Shown: positions 52,006 to 61,435, counted from the stretch's first letter. The stretch is 64,000 nucleotides of DNA from Desulfurococcales archaeon (GCA_015521705.1 WANR01000051.1:1-64000); one strand, 5' to 3'. Made by a program: numbers and translations. Notes: generated from the letters alone by a model not told the origin.

Positions 52006-52250
52006 AACCGTGTATCCCTCCTCCTTTCACTTCTTAGGAGTTGTTGTGCTTTATCAGTGTCATGGCCCTCTACAGGGTTCTCTATGAGCCATGCAAGCAG
52101 CCACGGCCTAGCTTGTGCCTTGCGTACAAGTATGCGTAGAAGCTCGTCGTAGTCCAGCCTTCTTCCAAGCCTAGCTTCGAAGTCTATGAGGGTCTTTTCG
52201 AGAAGCTTTTTCGTATCTTTTTTAACCCTTATGCTCGTATATTCTGGCAA
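51993..52250 (-). CDS. vapB: VapB-like antitoxin
   Basis: An 85-residue protein from TTG 52250 (PEYTSIRVKKDTKKLLEKTL), with a ribbon-helix-helix-like head as in archaeal VapB proteins and a charged C-terminal tail for neutralising the PIN toxin. The frame stays open to an ATG at 52277, but a TATA box (TAATATATAT, about 52282-52291) lies too close to that codon, and GGTG precedes the TTG. It overlaps vapC by 13 bp. It probably represses its own promoter. Confidence 0.75.
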   Translation of the reverse strand: MPEYTSIRVKKDTKKLLEKTLIDFEARLGRRLDYDELLRILVRKAQARPWLLAWLIENPVEGHDTDKAQQLLRSERRRDTRFWAR

Positions 52251-52437
52251 GATCCAGCACCTATGTATACAATGCATACTGGATATATATTAGTTGCGCC
52301 ATGGGAAGTTCAACGAATGCTTGTGGCTACCAGTTGATCCTTTTAAATATTCTAATATTTATATTTGGGTTAATTAGCCTCGGGTGTTTAATGCTATATT
52401 ATCTTAGTATAGCCAGCCCTTAGGAGAGAGGTGCCCG

Positions 52438-53535
52438 TTGTTGGAGCTGCGTGAGCTCAGGGAGATCGAGGGGTATGAGAAGTACTTGAAGGTGAAGCCC
52501 CTGTACTGGGACCATGAGAGGAGGGAGTTTGTGTGGCTCGACACCAGGCTGCTGCCCTTCAAGGAGGTTTATAGGAGGACTAGGGATTATAGGAGGGTAG
52601 CTGAGGCTATTAAGTCCATGGAGATCCGGGGCGCCCCTGCCATCGGGGTCTCAGCAGCTTTCGGCATGACCCTGGCAGCACTCGAGTCGCGTGCTAGGAG
52701 TGTTGAAGAGCTGCTCAGGGACCTGTCAGAGGCTAAGAGCGTGTTGGCTTCTACGAGGCCCACAGCCTACAATCTATTCTGGGCCCTGGACAGGGTCTAT
52801 AGGTCTGCGCAGGAGGCTAGTGGAAAGGGTGACCCAGAGGAGGTCAGGCTGGGTGTTCTCAGGGAGGCTCTGAGGATCTACGTGGAGGATATTAGGAATA
52901 ATGTGGAGATCGGGAGGATAGGGTCGAAGCTCATAGAGGACGGGCAGACTATACTGACCCACTGTAACACAGGGGCCCTGGCGACGGCCGGCTTCGGAAC
53001 AGCACTGGGGGTGATAAGGTATGCGTGGTACGAGGGCAAGAGGATTAAGGTGATAACCACGGAGACCAGGCCCGTGCTCCAGGGTGCTAGGCTTAACGTG
53101 TGGGAGCTTACAAAGGAGGGGATCCCGTTCAAGCTCATAGTCGACAGCGCCGTGGGCTACATAATGTCCAGGGGCATGGTGGACCTGGCCATAGTGGGGG
53201 CTGACAGGATCATACTGACAGGGCACACCGCTAACAAGATAGGCACGTACATGGTAGCCCTGGCAGCCAGCCACAACAACAAGCCCTTCTACGTGGCTGC
53301 ACCCACGAGCACCATACAGGCTACGAGGAGCGTGGAGGAGATAGAGATAGAGGAGAGGAGCCAGGACGAGGTCAAGACAGTCATGGGGCAAAAGATAACA
53401 CTAGACACCGTGGAGGCCCTGAACCCCTCGTTCGACATAACGCCACCAGAACTAATAACAGGCATAATAACGGAGAAGGGCATAGCCAGGAAGCCCTACG
53501 AGAAGAGTCTCCAGGAAATGATCACAGAACCCTAG
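52438..53535 (+). CDS. mtnA: methylthioribose-1-phosphate isomerase
   Basis: A 365-residue aIF2B-like isomerase converting 5-methylthioribose 1-phosphate to the ribulose form in methionine salvage. Signatures are MEIRGAPAIGVSAA, TRPTAYNLFWAL, the catalytic Cys in LTHCNTGALATAGFGTALG, TETRPVLQGARL and the catalytic Asp in VGADRI, then TANKIGTY. These place it with MtnA rather than the initiation factor 2B subunits. The start is TTG 52438. It stands alone on the plus strand. Confidence 0.93.
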   Translation: MLELRELREIEGYEKYLKVKPLYWDHERREFVWLDTRLLPFKEVYRRTRDYRRVAEAIKSMEIRGAPAIGVSAAFGMTLAALESRARSVEELLRDLSEAKSVLASTRPTAYNLFWALDRVYRSAQEASGKGDPEEVRLGVLREALRIYVEDIRNNVEIGRIGSKLIEDGQTILTHCNTGALATAGFGTALGVIRYAWYEGKRIKVITTETRPVLQGARLNVWELTKEGIPFKLIVDSAVGYIMSRGMVDLAIVGADRIILTGHTANKIGTYMVALAASHNNKPFYVAAPTSTIQATRSVEEIEIEERSQDEVKTVMGQKITLDTVEALNPSFDITPPELITGIITEKGIARKPYEKSLQEMITEP

Positions 53536-53699
53536 AATACCATGTTTTTTGAGGGCTAGAATACCTGGCTCTGGCCTCCTTTAAAGTCCTCCACCTCTAA
53601 CGCTTCCCACTAGCACTGCCTACGCGGTTCCTCTCCGGGGGAAACGCTTAAATAGGTGTAGATATTCTAAGAATACTAGCTTTAATAGGTGAAGTAGGT

Positions 53700-53951
53700 A
53701 TGGCAAGGATAGTAGTTCACACAAAGAAAGCACCCTATATATACAAGACTCCCAAGGGGGACGTAGTGGCAATATGCATGTGCGGGCTGAGCGATACATA
53801 CCCGCTCTGCAGCGGGAAACACGCCATAACTGCAGACGAAGAAGACGAGGTCGTCTACTTCTACGACCCGAACAAGAACCGCGCAGGCAAAGCTTCAAAA
53901 ATAGTCCTCGAAGAGGGAGAAAAGGAGCCCGGAGAATCCGTGAAAGTCTAA
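53700..53951 (+). CDS. CDGSH-type iron-sulfur protein
   Basis: An 83-residue protein with the mitoNEET-like cluster-binding motif CMCGLSDTYPLCSGKH, providing three Cys and one His for a [2Fe-2S] centre. There is no membrane anchor, so it is soluble, unlike animal mitoNEET. The C-terminal half is charged and beta-rich. Small CDGSH proteins are common in archaea and serve in electron or cluster transfer. ATG 53700 is preceded by AGGTGAAG. Single gene. Confidence 0.88.
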   Translation: MARIVVHTKKAPYIYKTPKGDVVAICMCGLSDTYPLCSGKHAITADEEDEVVYFYDPNKNRAGKASKIVLEEGEKEPGESVKV

Positions 53952-54084
53952 AAACCTGTTTTACAGAGATTTTTAACGCCATGCAAGCGCCTCGTGAGCG
54001 CTGGAGGGTTGGGGGTCCTAGTCCACTACGCGTCTAGAGAGATTAGGGCTAGCAACTAGGGTTTTGCTGTTTTGGCGTAGGGGC

Positions 54085-55404
54085 TTACGGTTTGTTTTCC
54101 TCTATCCACTGGATTACCTGGTTTAGCCTGTCTAGGAGCCTCTTCTTAGCCATCTCTGGCATAGGCCTGGCTTCTACCTTTTCTATTAGTGAGAGGTAGG
54201 TCTCCTCTATTTCCCCTAGTATTCTCTTGTAGGTTTCCTCGCTTATCTTTCCGGCTAAGTATCTCTCCTTTAGGTTATCGAGGAATCTTAAAGTGGCTTC
54301 AGCGCTCCCCCTTAGGCCTTCGGGGCTCCTTATTTCGAGAACGTTTTCCAGTGCTATTCCCCTTCTTTCCCTTGCAGCCTCCTTAACCCTCATTATTATC
54401 TCGCGTGCCTTCTCAGGCACGCCAGGCCTGTCTAGTAGCCCAGCGGTTCTCTCGAGCTCCTGCCTCGCATCCTCCACCAGTTGCATGGCTGTTATTACGT
54501 CACCGCTTCTAAGCGCCTCCAGGGCTAGCTCCAGGGTATCCCTCACATTGCCGAGGGTTATCGACATGCTTTCAAGCCTTTCAATAGCGCTTTCGTGCAC
54601 GCCAGCATCTCTAACCACGTCTATTATCTTCTCGAGCCTCTCATTCAGCCTATCTATTCCCCGGATGGTCCTCTCAAGCACAGCCTCTGCCCTGGCTATG
54701 TTGTTCTCCCTTATAGCCTCCTCGACCGCCTCCAGCGTCTCTGCCAGCCTTAAAGCGGCCTCCTCGAGCCCTCTAGCTATGGCCAGCGATGCAGAGGCCC
54801 AGGAGAACTCGTCCCTAGCCTCCCTAGCCAGTATCGAAACAGTCTGGCCGATAAGCTTCGAAGCCCTGGCAAGGGCCTCAGCTGCTCCACCCACGTCGCC
54901 CTCTATTAGCAGGGACTGGGACTCGTTTATCAAGGCCTCTATCTCAGCCAAGTTCTCGTAGACATCACTGCTAAGAGTGGCGTTTAAGTCTTCAAGGCTG
55001 GCAACCATGCTTCTAAGCCTCTCCAAGTGCTCTCTCTTGACATCTATAGCTCTCTCCAAAGCCCTAGTCTCTGACCTGCCAGTTAGTGAGGCGTCCTCTG
55101 TTAGAACCATGGTAAGTCTCTCGCCGGTAGCATTAAGTGCTTCGAGAGCCGCTGCTATGGCCTTCTCTGGCTCTTTCACTGCACGCTCCTCGGCGGTTTC
55201 GAGAGCCTTCATGACGGGCTCCAAGTCTATGCCTACAGGGACCCCCCTATTCTCCATCACAGAGGCTAGCACCGCAAGCCTCTGCCTCTGAGACAGTATA
55301 AACTCTACAGCAGGGCCCATGCCAGGCTTCTCAGCAAACCCTACTAGAGGCGCAAATACTACCATGCTCGCAGCCAGCACCAAGGCAAGAATTGTTCTTA
55401 ACAC
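54085..55404 (-). CDS. exported all-helical protein
   Basis: A 439-residue protein with a signal peptide (residues 2-24, ending VGFAEKPG). The mature part is almost wholly helical, in repeating hairpins of about 40-50 residues (for example ALETAEERAVKEPEKAIAAALEAL and LETLEAVEEAIRENNIARAEAVL), with few sequons. No membrane segment follows. It may form a long periplasmic-space (pseudoperiplasm) rod or spacer. The next surface gene (55761-58112) lies upstream in the same direction, separated by 356 bp with short direct repeats. Confidence 0.65.
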   Translation of the reverse strand: MLRTILALVLAASMVVFAPLVGFAEKPGMGPAVEFILSQRQRLAVLASVMENRGVPVGIDLEPVMKALETAEERAVKEPEKAIAAALEALNATGERLTMVLTEDASLTGRSETRALERAIDVKREHLERLRSMVASLEDLNATLSSDVYENLAEIEALINESQSLLIEGDVGGAAEALARASKLIGQTVSILAREARDEFSWASASLAIARGLEEAALRLAETLEAVEEAIRENNIARAEAVLERTIRGIDRLNERLEKIIDVVRDAGVHESAIERLESMSITLGNVRDTLELALEALRSGDVITAMQLVEDARQELERTAGLLDRPGVPEKAREIIMRVKEAARERRGIALENVLEIRSPEGLRGSAEATLRFLDNLKERYLAGKISEETYKRILGEIEETYLSLIEKVEARPMPEMAKKRLLDRLNQVIQWIEENKP

Positions 55405-55457
55405 TCATTCTCACCCCAACTATACTATAGTGCCAAGCTACTAGTTTAGGGTAACCC

Positions 55458-55500
55458 GGGAAAACCCGAAGGGAAAGCTGGGAAACCCGAAGGGAAAACC
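55458..55500. repeat. short direct repeats between two surface-protein genes
   Basis: The units GGGAAAACCCGAAGGGAAAG (55458-55477) and GGGAAACCCGAAGGGAAAA (from 55480) are near-identical. Each contains the small inverted pair CCC/GGG, and the array closes with CCGGG. It lies in the 356-bp gap between two same-strand exported-protein genes; the rest of that gap shows nothing else. It may be a regulatory site or a structured mRNA leader. Confidence 0.35.
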
Positions 55501-55760
55501 GGGACTCTACCAGTAGAAGTTCACGTGGCTAAGAAAGGGAGCGGAAAACGTGTACAGAGCTAGGGGGAAGAAACGCTAAACTATGCCCCTTAGAATCCTT
55601 CGACCTAATATAATTCAGCTAATAGTGACTACTCTATTGCAACTAGTCATGATTTGCCAGGTATTTTAGTTATGCCACACTAAAAATAAGGGTGAGCCCG
55701 GTCTTAAAAAGGGAGGGTGTTTAGTTGTCTAGAGTCTTAAAATGCCTTCCCTCTTCCCTA

Positions 55761-58112
55761 TTATCTCTTCTTTATTAGTATTATTATCGATCCTCCTATT
55801 ATGAGTATGACGACCACGAATATTACTATGTCATTTATGTCAATGCCAGGGCCTTCTCCTCCCTCAGGAGGAGGTGGGGTTGTTGTCTCTTCGGGTGGAG
55901 GCGTTGTCTTCTCTGGGGTGGTTTCTTCAGGGGGTGGCGTTGTCTTATCGGGCGTAGTGGTTTCTTCTGGCGGTGTGGTTGTCTCTTTAGGTGGCGTTGT
56001 TTCTTCTCTGGGTGTTGTTTCTCTAGGCGTGGTTGTATCTATAGGGGTGGTTGTCTCCCTAGGTGTCGTCTCCGTTCTGGGAGGTGGGGTTGTTGTCTCT
56101 TCGGGTGGAGGCGTTGTCTTCTCTGGGGTTGTTGTCTCTATAGGTGTTGTCGTTTCTCTAGGGGTTGTTTCTGTAGGGGTTGTTTCCCTCGTCGTTGTAG
56201 TCGTTTCAGTGGCTTCTTGTGGCGGCGCTTCTTCCGCCACTACTGGTATTACTGTGCTGAATTCCTCGAGGACTATTGTTAGGACGCTATCTTCTAGTTC
56301 AAACTCTGTCAATACCCTGTAGTCATTGTCTCCTACTACTATCACGTATATAGTGCCGCCTGGCGGCTGCTCCACGGGGATCTCTAGTTCTAGTGACGCC
56401 TCAGTTCCTGGCTCCACCTCTATCTCTACGGCTGGGCCTATAACGCTTAAGGGGCCTAAGTCGTCAGTAGCTCCGACCGTTTCAAGCAGGTCTGCAGCCA
56501 TTGAGGGGTCTATAACGCCTATCATGGCGGGGCCTGGAAGCGAGGAGCCTGCCTCTATCGTGGCGCTTATTGTTCCCTCCTCGGACTCTATTTCTAGCTC
56601 GAAGTCCCTAACGAAGGTCACGGGGCCAGCGCTTATTGTCACTGTGTTGGCTACGACTATGGCTCTAGACGCTTCTAGGAGGTGGGCTAGACCTATGACC
56701 GCCTCGCCCCTGGAAACCATTCTTAACGTGCCATTCTCGACTTCAGCCTCGACACCACCGTAGACTAGCCTCAGATCCTCAACCTCTGTGAAGTTGTCCT
56801 CAGTATACACTACCCTATCACTGACGCCGAAGGAGTCAGAGAACATGACTCCCTCGAAGCCGATGAACTCCACGAATACGTCGACCATTGGGCTCATGGG
56901 CCCTGCACCCATCATGTCCTCCATGCCCGACTCTATCATGTCGGCGATGCTTGACAGTATCAGCTTGTTTAGCTCGAACGGCGTAAAGGGCTCAGTAGAG
57001 GTGCCGTTGACCTCGAGGAAGCCTTCAACCATGCCCTCGCCGTCGGAGGATTCTGCCTGGATCAGCAGGTTCAGAGAGTCTAGCTCTATAGCGCCGGGGA
57101 CTGAGAGTGATCCATCGATGCTGAGGAGCAGAGATCCAAGGACTGTGAGGGTCGTCGGCTCTATTTCAGCGTCGAGAGATACACTAACCATTCCCCTATC
57201 AAACCCTAGCATGGGTACTACACTGCCATTGAATTGTGGGGCACGCATCTCGCCAAGGGGTATCGGGGGCTCTATCGGAGGCTCTACAGGCCTCTCGAAG
57301 TCTATAGTGCCGTAGATCCTAGCCTCTATGATGCTTGGGTCTTGCTGGCTAAGGCTTACCTCCATCGTGATCTCTGGAGGCAGCTGTTGCGCCAGGTTCT
57401 GTAATAGCAGGAAGACTAGGAAGGCTATTCCAGGAGCCGCTTGAGGCGGAACCGTGTCCACGTCTATGGTGAATGGCACATTGAAGGATAGATGCGTCAA
57501 ATTCTGGCGGGTTTCGAAGGTTCCCCGGATCATAAATACTATCTCTTCTACCTCCGCCCCTGCAGCTATGTCTCCCCTATCCGAGAACCTTATGGTGAAG
57601 GATCCCGTAGAGTTTTGTTCCCCAGCTGTTAGATTCGCTGTTGTGCTCGCAGAGACCTCTATGCTCACGTTAAGGACGAGGCTACCATTACCCGGGGGTA
57701 CGAACTGCGAGTTGTCAACGAACAGGAACAGCATGAAGCTACTATTTGACTCGTTCGCCGTGAACTCTACCGATACTGAAAGGGAGAGGCTCCCTGTGGC
57801 GTTAAGCTCGACTCCCGAAAGATTAAACGAGAGCTCGCCTTCAAGGGTTCCATCGTAGTAGGATGCTGATAGTTCAAGGCTGCCCTCCCCCTCACCTTCT
57901 TCCTGGAACGTGGAGTTAACCTCGTACCTGTTATAGAACCTATCAGGGTAATAGATGTTCATCGATGAAAACTCCATCTGGCCAGCCATAGGCCCGGGCA
58001 TTGGCTGCCCTTTAACAGGGACTACCGTTGGGGCCATTAGTAGGAGGGCTAGGAGAAACGATGCCAGGTACGTTCTTAAAGAGCCACTCAAAGCCACTAT
58101 CCACCTTTCCAC
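55761..58112 (-). CDS. large cell-surface protein with Thr/Pro stalk and C-terminal anchor
   Basis: A 783-residue type I membrane protein. A signal peptide (about residues 12-35) is followed by a beta-rich ectodomain of some 600 residues with many N-glycosylation sequons (NST, NLS, NAT, NES), then a stalk (about residues 640-755) of TTP, PPPEETT and PRETT repeats, likely O-glycosylated. A C-terminal membrane helix (IVIFVVVILIIGGSIIILI) and KKR end it. Such a plan fits an S-layer-associated protein or binding protein. A 50-bp exact DNA repeat lies within the stalk. No enzymatic motif is seen. Confidence 0.75.
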   Translation of the reverse strand: MERWIVALSGSLRTYLASFLLALLLMAPTVVPVKGQPMPGPMAGQMEFSSMNIYYPDRFYNRYEVNSTFQEEGEGEGSLELSASYYDGTLEGELSFNLSGVELNATGSLSLSVSVEFTANESNSSFMLFLFVDNSQFVPPGNGSLVLNVSIEVSASTTANLTAGEQNSTGSFTIRFSDRGDIAAGAEVEEIVFMIRGTFETRQNLTHLSFNVPFTIDVDTVPPQAAPGIAFLVFLLLQNLAQQLPPEITMEVSLSQQDPSIIEARIYGTIDFERPVEPPIEPPIPLGEMRAPQFNGSVVPMLGFDRGMVSVSLDAEIEPTTLTVLGSLLLSIDGSLSVPGAIELDSLNLLIQAESSDGEGMVEGFLEVNGTSTEPFTPFELNKLILSSIADMIESGMEDMMGAGPMSPMVDVFVEFIGFEGVMFSDSFGVSDRVVYTEDNFTEVEDLRLVYGGVEAEVENGTLRMVSRGEAVIGLAHLLEASRAIVVANTVTISAGPVTFVRDFELEIESEEGTISATIEAGSSLPGPAMIGVIDPSMAADLLETVGATDDLGPLSVIGPAVEIEVEPGTEASLELEIPVEQPPGGTIYVIVVGDNDYRVLTEFELEDSVLTIVLEEFSTVIPVVAEEAPPQEATETTTTTRETTPTETTPRETTTPIETTTPEKTTPPPEETTTPPPRTETTPRETTTPIDTTTPRETTPREETTPPKETTTPPEETTTPDKTTPPPEETTPEKTTPPPEETTTPPPPEGGEGPGIDINDIVIFVVVILIIGGSIIILIKKR
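55870..56129. repeat. 50-bp exact direct repeat in the Thr/Pro stalk
   Basis: 55870-55919 and 56080-56129 are identical over 50 bp, at an offset of 210 bp (70 codons, in frame). They encode the same PEKTTPPPEETTTPPP unit, pointing to recent duplication or slippage. Length change of the stalk by recombination is expected. Confidence 0.8.
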
Positions 58113-58180
58113 ACTAGTCTGGTACGAGTCGTGCCCGGTTTATAAACTTATTTGACGCGACAAAAAGCTCCTAGAGTATA

Positions 58181-59386
58181 CTAGGGCTTAATTGTGATCT
58201 TACCGTCTATCCTCCTATGAGCCCTCTCGAAAGCTTTCAACGCCTCGGACAGCCTGAACCTTGCAGTTATTATTCTTCTCATGTCTATCTTGCCCGAGGC
58301 CATTAGCCTGATCACGTTTTTGAAGTTGCCCCACCCAGAGTGGCCCTGGCTGCCATAGATCTGGGCTCTCCTGACCTGGAGTACTTCCAGGTAGACGGGC
58401 GTCTCTTCGGGAGCCCTCCCGATCCACACGACTTTCCCCCCGATCGCTAGGCTCCTAAGTATCTGGGGCATAGTGTGGCCCGGGGCCCCAGCCGCCTCTA
58501 CATGCATATCCGCGCCCTCGCCGCCCGTAACCTCCATTATCTTCTCCCAGGGCTCTACCCCCTTCTTGGAGAGCTCTACAGGATCGAAGACGTGGTCCGC
58601 GCCCATCCTCCTAGCTAGCTCGCGCCTTATCTCGCTGGGATCGAAGGCTATGACCTTGGATGCTCCCGCGGCCTTGGCGAGACCGATGGCGGCCGCTCCT
58701 ATGGGGCCTGAGCCCCACACGACTACAAAGCCTCCCGGCTTGAATCCTCCAGCCCGGTTGAACATTGCATGGTACGACACGGACGTGGGTTCTACGAGGC
58801 TTCCAGCCTCGTACGCGGCCTCCTCGCTCCCATACGTCTCCACGAGCGAGTTTATTTTCCAGAGGTACTTCTCGTGGGGTATTAGGACGTACTCTGCCAT
58901 GCCACCGTCGTGGGTGAAGCCTAGCTCGCCGTACTCAAGATCCCTAGGGTCGTTAAGCCTTATACAGTGGTTCAGGTAGCCGATTCTGCAGGCGTCACAC
59001 TCCCCGCACCAGTACATCTCCTCGGTGGTCACCATATCTCCTGGCTTGACGCTGGTGACGGATTCCCCCACTGCCTCCACAACGCCGCTCAGCTCGTGAC
59101 CTATAACGACGGGTGTTTTCACCAGGCCCGGATACAGCATGTAGCCTTCACTATCGGTCTCGACGAAGTGCAGGTCGCTACCACATATACCAACGGCTTT
59201 CACTCTGAGGACGACCTGCCTACCCCTCGGCTTGGGCACTGGCCTCTCCTCTAGGACGAGCCTGGGGTTTCTCCAAACCCTGTTGCCTTCCCTTACCTTC
59301 CTAGTTTTCTCCTCCCACTCGCTAAGCTTATACCCCGGCCTAGGAGCGAACTCTGCATGGAGGACGAGAGCCAGCATCTTGCCCAA
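58181..59386 (-). CDS. iolM: zinc alcohol dehydrogenase, scyllo-inosose 3-dehydrogenase-like
   Basis: A 401-residue medium-chain zinc dehydrogenase. Catalytic zinc ligands Cys68 and His97-Glu98 (GICGSDLH, VIGHELSG); structural zinc Cys127, 130, 133 and 141 (WCGECDACRIGYLNHC); NAD loop WGSGPIGAAAIGLAK. The extended head (APRPGYKLSEWEEKTRK, GNRVWRNP) and ETDSEGYMLYPGLVKTP are, as I recall, features of the Thermotoga inositol enzyme TM0412 (IolM) and not of ordinary alcohol or threonine dehydrogenases. Genes resembling IolN and IolO lie 3-5 kb away. It shares a divergent promoter with a PfkB kinase. The general class is certain, the substrate inferred. Confidence 0.65.
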   Translation of the reverse strand: MGKMLALVLHAEFAPRPGYKLSEWEEKTRKVREGNRVWRNPRLVLEERPVPKPRGRQVVLRVKAVGICGSDLHFVETDSEGYMLYPGLVKTPVVIGHELSGVVEAVGESVTSVKPGDMVTTEEMYWCGECDACRIGYLNHCIRLNDPRDLEYGELGFTHDGGMAEYVLIPHEKYLWKINSLVETYGSEEAAYEAGSLVEPTSVSYHAMFNRAGGFKPGGFVVVWGSGPIGAAAIGLAKAAGASKVIAFDPSEIRRELARRMGADHVFDPVELSKKGVEPWEKIMEVTGGEGADMHVEAAGAPGHTMPQILRSLAIGGKVVWIGRAPEETPVYLEVLQVRRAQIYGSQGHSGWGNFKNVIRLMASGKIDMRRIITARFRLSEALKAFERAHRRIDGKITIKP

Positions 59387-59437
59387 CTACCCGCACCTCT
59401 CCCCTCAAGGGGCTCGCGTAAATCTATCGTGGTGAGG

Positions 59438-59461
59438 GTTATATAGGTATACGCTATAAAT
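59438..59461. promoter_or_regulatory. back-to-back divergent TATA boxes, iolM and pfkB
   Basis: Within 24 bp lie CCTATATAAC on the minus strand (59438-59447) for the dehydrogenase and GCTATAAATT on the plus strand (59452-59461) for the kinase. The two promoters are so close that one regulator could switch both. The rest of the 138-bp gap shows no clear dyad. Confidence 0.5.
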
Positions 59462-59524
59462 TCAAGGAGCGAAGAACGGCCAATAGCGTGGGGAACCAGC
59501 AAGGATGCTAGGGGGTTCCCGGGG

Positions 59525-60520
59525 TTGGACGTGGAGCCGGGCGGCGTTGCTGTCGTGGGCACTTTCACGGCTGACATAGTGATCCACGGCCTGGGCAGGA
59601 TAGCAGAGCCCGGGGGCGTTGTTTACCTCGATGAACCACCGGCCATAGAGCCTGGAGGGCACGCGGTGAACGTAGCCATAGACCTTTCCAGGCTAGCCGC
59701 CGGCGTGCCTATAGCGTCTATAGGCGCTGTTGGCAGGGATCTCTTCGCCGAGATACTCGAGAGCGCTCTCCGCGAGTGGAACGTAAAGCCCCTCCTGGAG
59801 AGACACGACGTCGGCACGGCTAGGAACGCTATAATAGTTGTGAAGGGGGAGGATAGGAGGTTCCACGTCTACAGGGGGGCCAACTCCAGGCTCTCCGCGG
59901 CACACGTGGTCGAGTCCATATCGCGGCTGGAGCCAAGGATCCTATATATTTCAGTGGGCTTCTCGAGAAGCGTCGACGACAGCCTGGAAACCGTGCTTGA
60001 AGAAGCCAGGAGGCACGCCGAGCTAGTATACCTTGACCCTGCATACACCGAGCCGTCGTCAATAGCCCCGCTCAGGAAGGTGCTAAGCCAAGCCGACGTC
60101 GTCCACCTGAACACGGCCGAGCTTAGAATACTAACCGGGATAAGAGACCCTGAAGAGGCCCTGAAAATCGTCGCGAAGAAGGCCAGGCTGGCAGCCGTGG
60201 TCACCTCAGAGAGAGGCGTCATGGCTGCAAGCAGGGCGCTGAACACTATTATCTCGCAGAAGTCCTTCAAAGTGAATGTTGTAGACCCTACAGGAGCGGG
60301 GGACGCCTTCTCCGCAGGCTTTATATCACAGTTCATCAACGAAGGAATAAGCGATGCCGAGAGCCTGGCGAGAGCCCTCTTGACCGCGCAAGCAGCGGGG
60401 GCAGCTGCAGTCTCAATGCCAGGAGCGACTCGAGGGGTCTCGCCAACAACTGTAAGGGCCCTAGTGGAGAGCCAGGGCAGAGAGATCCTAGAAAGCACGG
60501 AGATAAAAAGCCTAGAGTAG
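59525..60520 (+). CDS. PfkB family sugar or inositol kinase
   Basis: A 331-residue ribokinase-family kinase. Signatures are VAVVGTFTADIVIHGLG, PGGHAVNVAIDLSRLA, and VDPTGAGDAFSAGFISQF with the catalytic Asp near residue 260. TTG start at 59525, with GTG 59531 as an alternative. Head-to-head with the IolM-like gene and sharing its promoter region, it may phosphorylate the product of inositol breakdown (a ketosugar acid) or inositol itself, as known PfkB inositol kinases do. The specificity is not readable from sequence. Confidence 0.85.
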   Translation: MDVEPGGVAVVGTFTADIVIHGLGRIAEPGGVVYLDEPPAIEPGGHAVNVAIDLSRLAAGVPIASIGAVGRDLFAEILESALREWNVKPLLERHDVGTARNAIIVVKGEDRRFHVYRGANSRLSAAHVVESISRLEPRILYISVGFSRSVDDSLETVLEEARRHAELVYLDPAYTEPSSIAPLRKVLSQADVVHLNTAELRILTGIRDPEEALKIVAKKARLAAVVTSERGVMAASRALNTIISQKSFKVNVVDPTGAGDAFSAGFISQFINEGISDAESLARALLTAQAAGAAAVSMPGATRGVSPTTVRALVESQGREILESTEIKSLE

Positions 60521-60682
60521 CAATACCCAGAAAACTACGCGCTCCCGCACTCCCCGCGCAGCGAGCCCTATAGAATAGCAAGTAGCGGGGGGCTGGGATC
60601 CAGTAACTGTCCTAGGAAACCATAGCCAGAGTAGGTGTAGTGAAGGAGAGACCTCGGCTGGGGAATCCTAGAGGGCCCTGGA

Positions 60683-61435
60683 TCACGGCCTTCTAAGCCT
60701 CATCCTGCGCCTTTTATTGTTGTTATCGCCACCCAAGGCTCTCATTATCTTCCTTGGCGTGTCTGTTATTATCATGTCGACTCCGATCTTGGCCATGTGC
60801 TTCGCCACGACGGGATCATTGACTGTCCACACTGCTACTAGGAACCCCGAGGAGTGAAGCTCTTCCACGAGCTGTCTGTCGACGTAGGGATACTCTATGG
60901 AGACACCCTCGGCATCCATCTTCCTGAGGTAGTCTTGGATGTTCAAGGGCCTCGATATTAGGGTTACCAGCTTCTTAACCTTGTACCCTTTCAGGGCCTC
61001 CAGCTCTATATGGTACCTAGAGGACACGTATATCTCCCCGGCGTGCAGGCTCCCGCCTTTCTCTAGGAAGGATGCCAGGGCCTTGCCGGTGCCGGGGGTT
61101 TTCAGGTCTAGCAGAAGGGTGACGCCTGACCTGACACTATTTATGTATGCTACTAGCTGTTCTAGAGTGGGCCTGAGCGCGACCTTGCTCCCTAGGAGCT
61201 TCTGTATCCTGTAGCTGAGTATCTTGAGCGAGGGCCTTTTAACACCCTCGGTCCTGTAAAGCAGGTCTAGGAACTCGTCTTCCTCGAATACGTGCTCCAC
61301 GGTCAAGCCAGACCCGTCGTTGAGGATCAAGTCTATTTCAATCCCGGAGACGCCGGTTTCCAGGTACTCCTTGATGGTTCTCAGCGAGTTGGCCCTGTGC
61401 CCCACTATTCGGGGCACTTTTTTATCTTCTGGCAT
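60683..61435 (-). CDS. glycerophosphodiester phosphodiesterase
   Basis: A 250-residue GDPD-family TIM barrel that cleaves glycerophosphodiesters to glycerol phosphate and a head-group alcohol. Catalytic and metal residues fit: VGHRANSLRTI with the first His and Arg, GIEIDL with the Glu-x-Asp pair, TVEHVFE with the second His, and later LLLDLK, VAVWTVND and ITDTP. The usual ENT after the first His is altered to NSL. No signal peptide; the tail is strongly basic. It lies within the inositol-like gene group, so glycerophosphoinositol is a tempting substrate. Confidence 0.82.
   Translation of the reverse strand: MPEDKKVPRIVGHRANSLRTIKEYLETGVSGIEIDLILNDGSGLTVEHVFEEDEFLDLLYRTEGVKRPSLKILSYRIQKLLGSKVALRPTLEQLVAYINSVRSGVTLLLDLKTPGTGKALASFLEKGGSLHAGEIYVSSRYHIELEALKGYKVKKLVTLISRPLNIQDYLRKMDAEGVSIEYPYVDRQLVEELHSSGFLVAVWTVNDPVVAKHMAKIGVDMIITDTPRKIMRALGGDNNNKRRRMRLRRP

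Noticed and set aside
53620-54037. Antisense and alternate frames around the CDGSH gene
   Set aside because: Arg/Leu-rich shadows of the CDGSH protein without any motif.
55801-56763. Long Val/Ser/Gly plus-strand frames opposite the surface-protein stalk
   Set aside because: They are the antisense reading of the Thr/Pro repeat, which lacks stops because of its composition.
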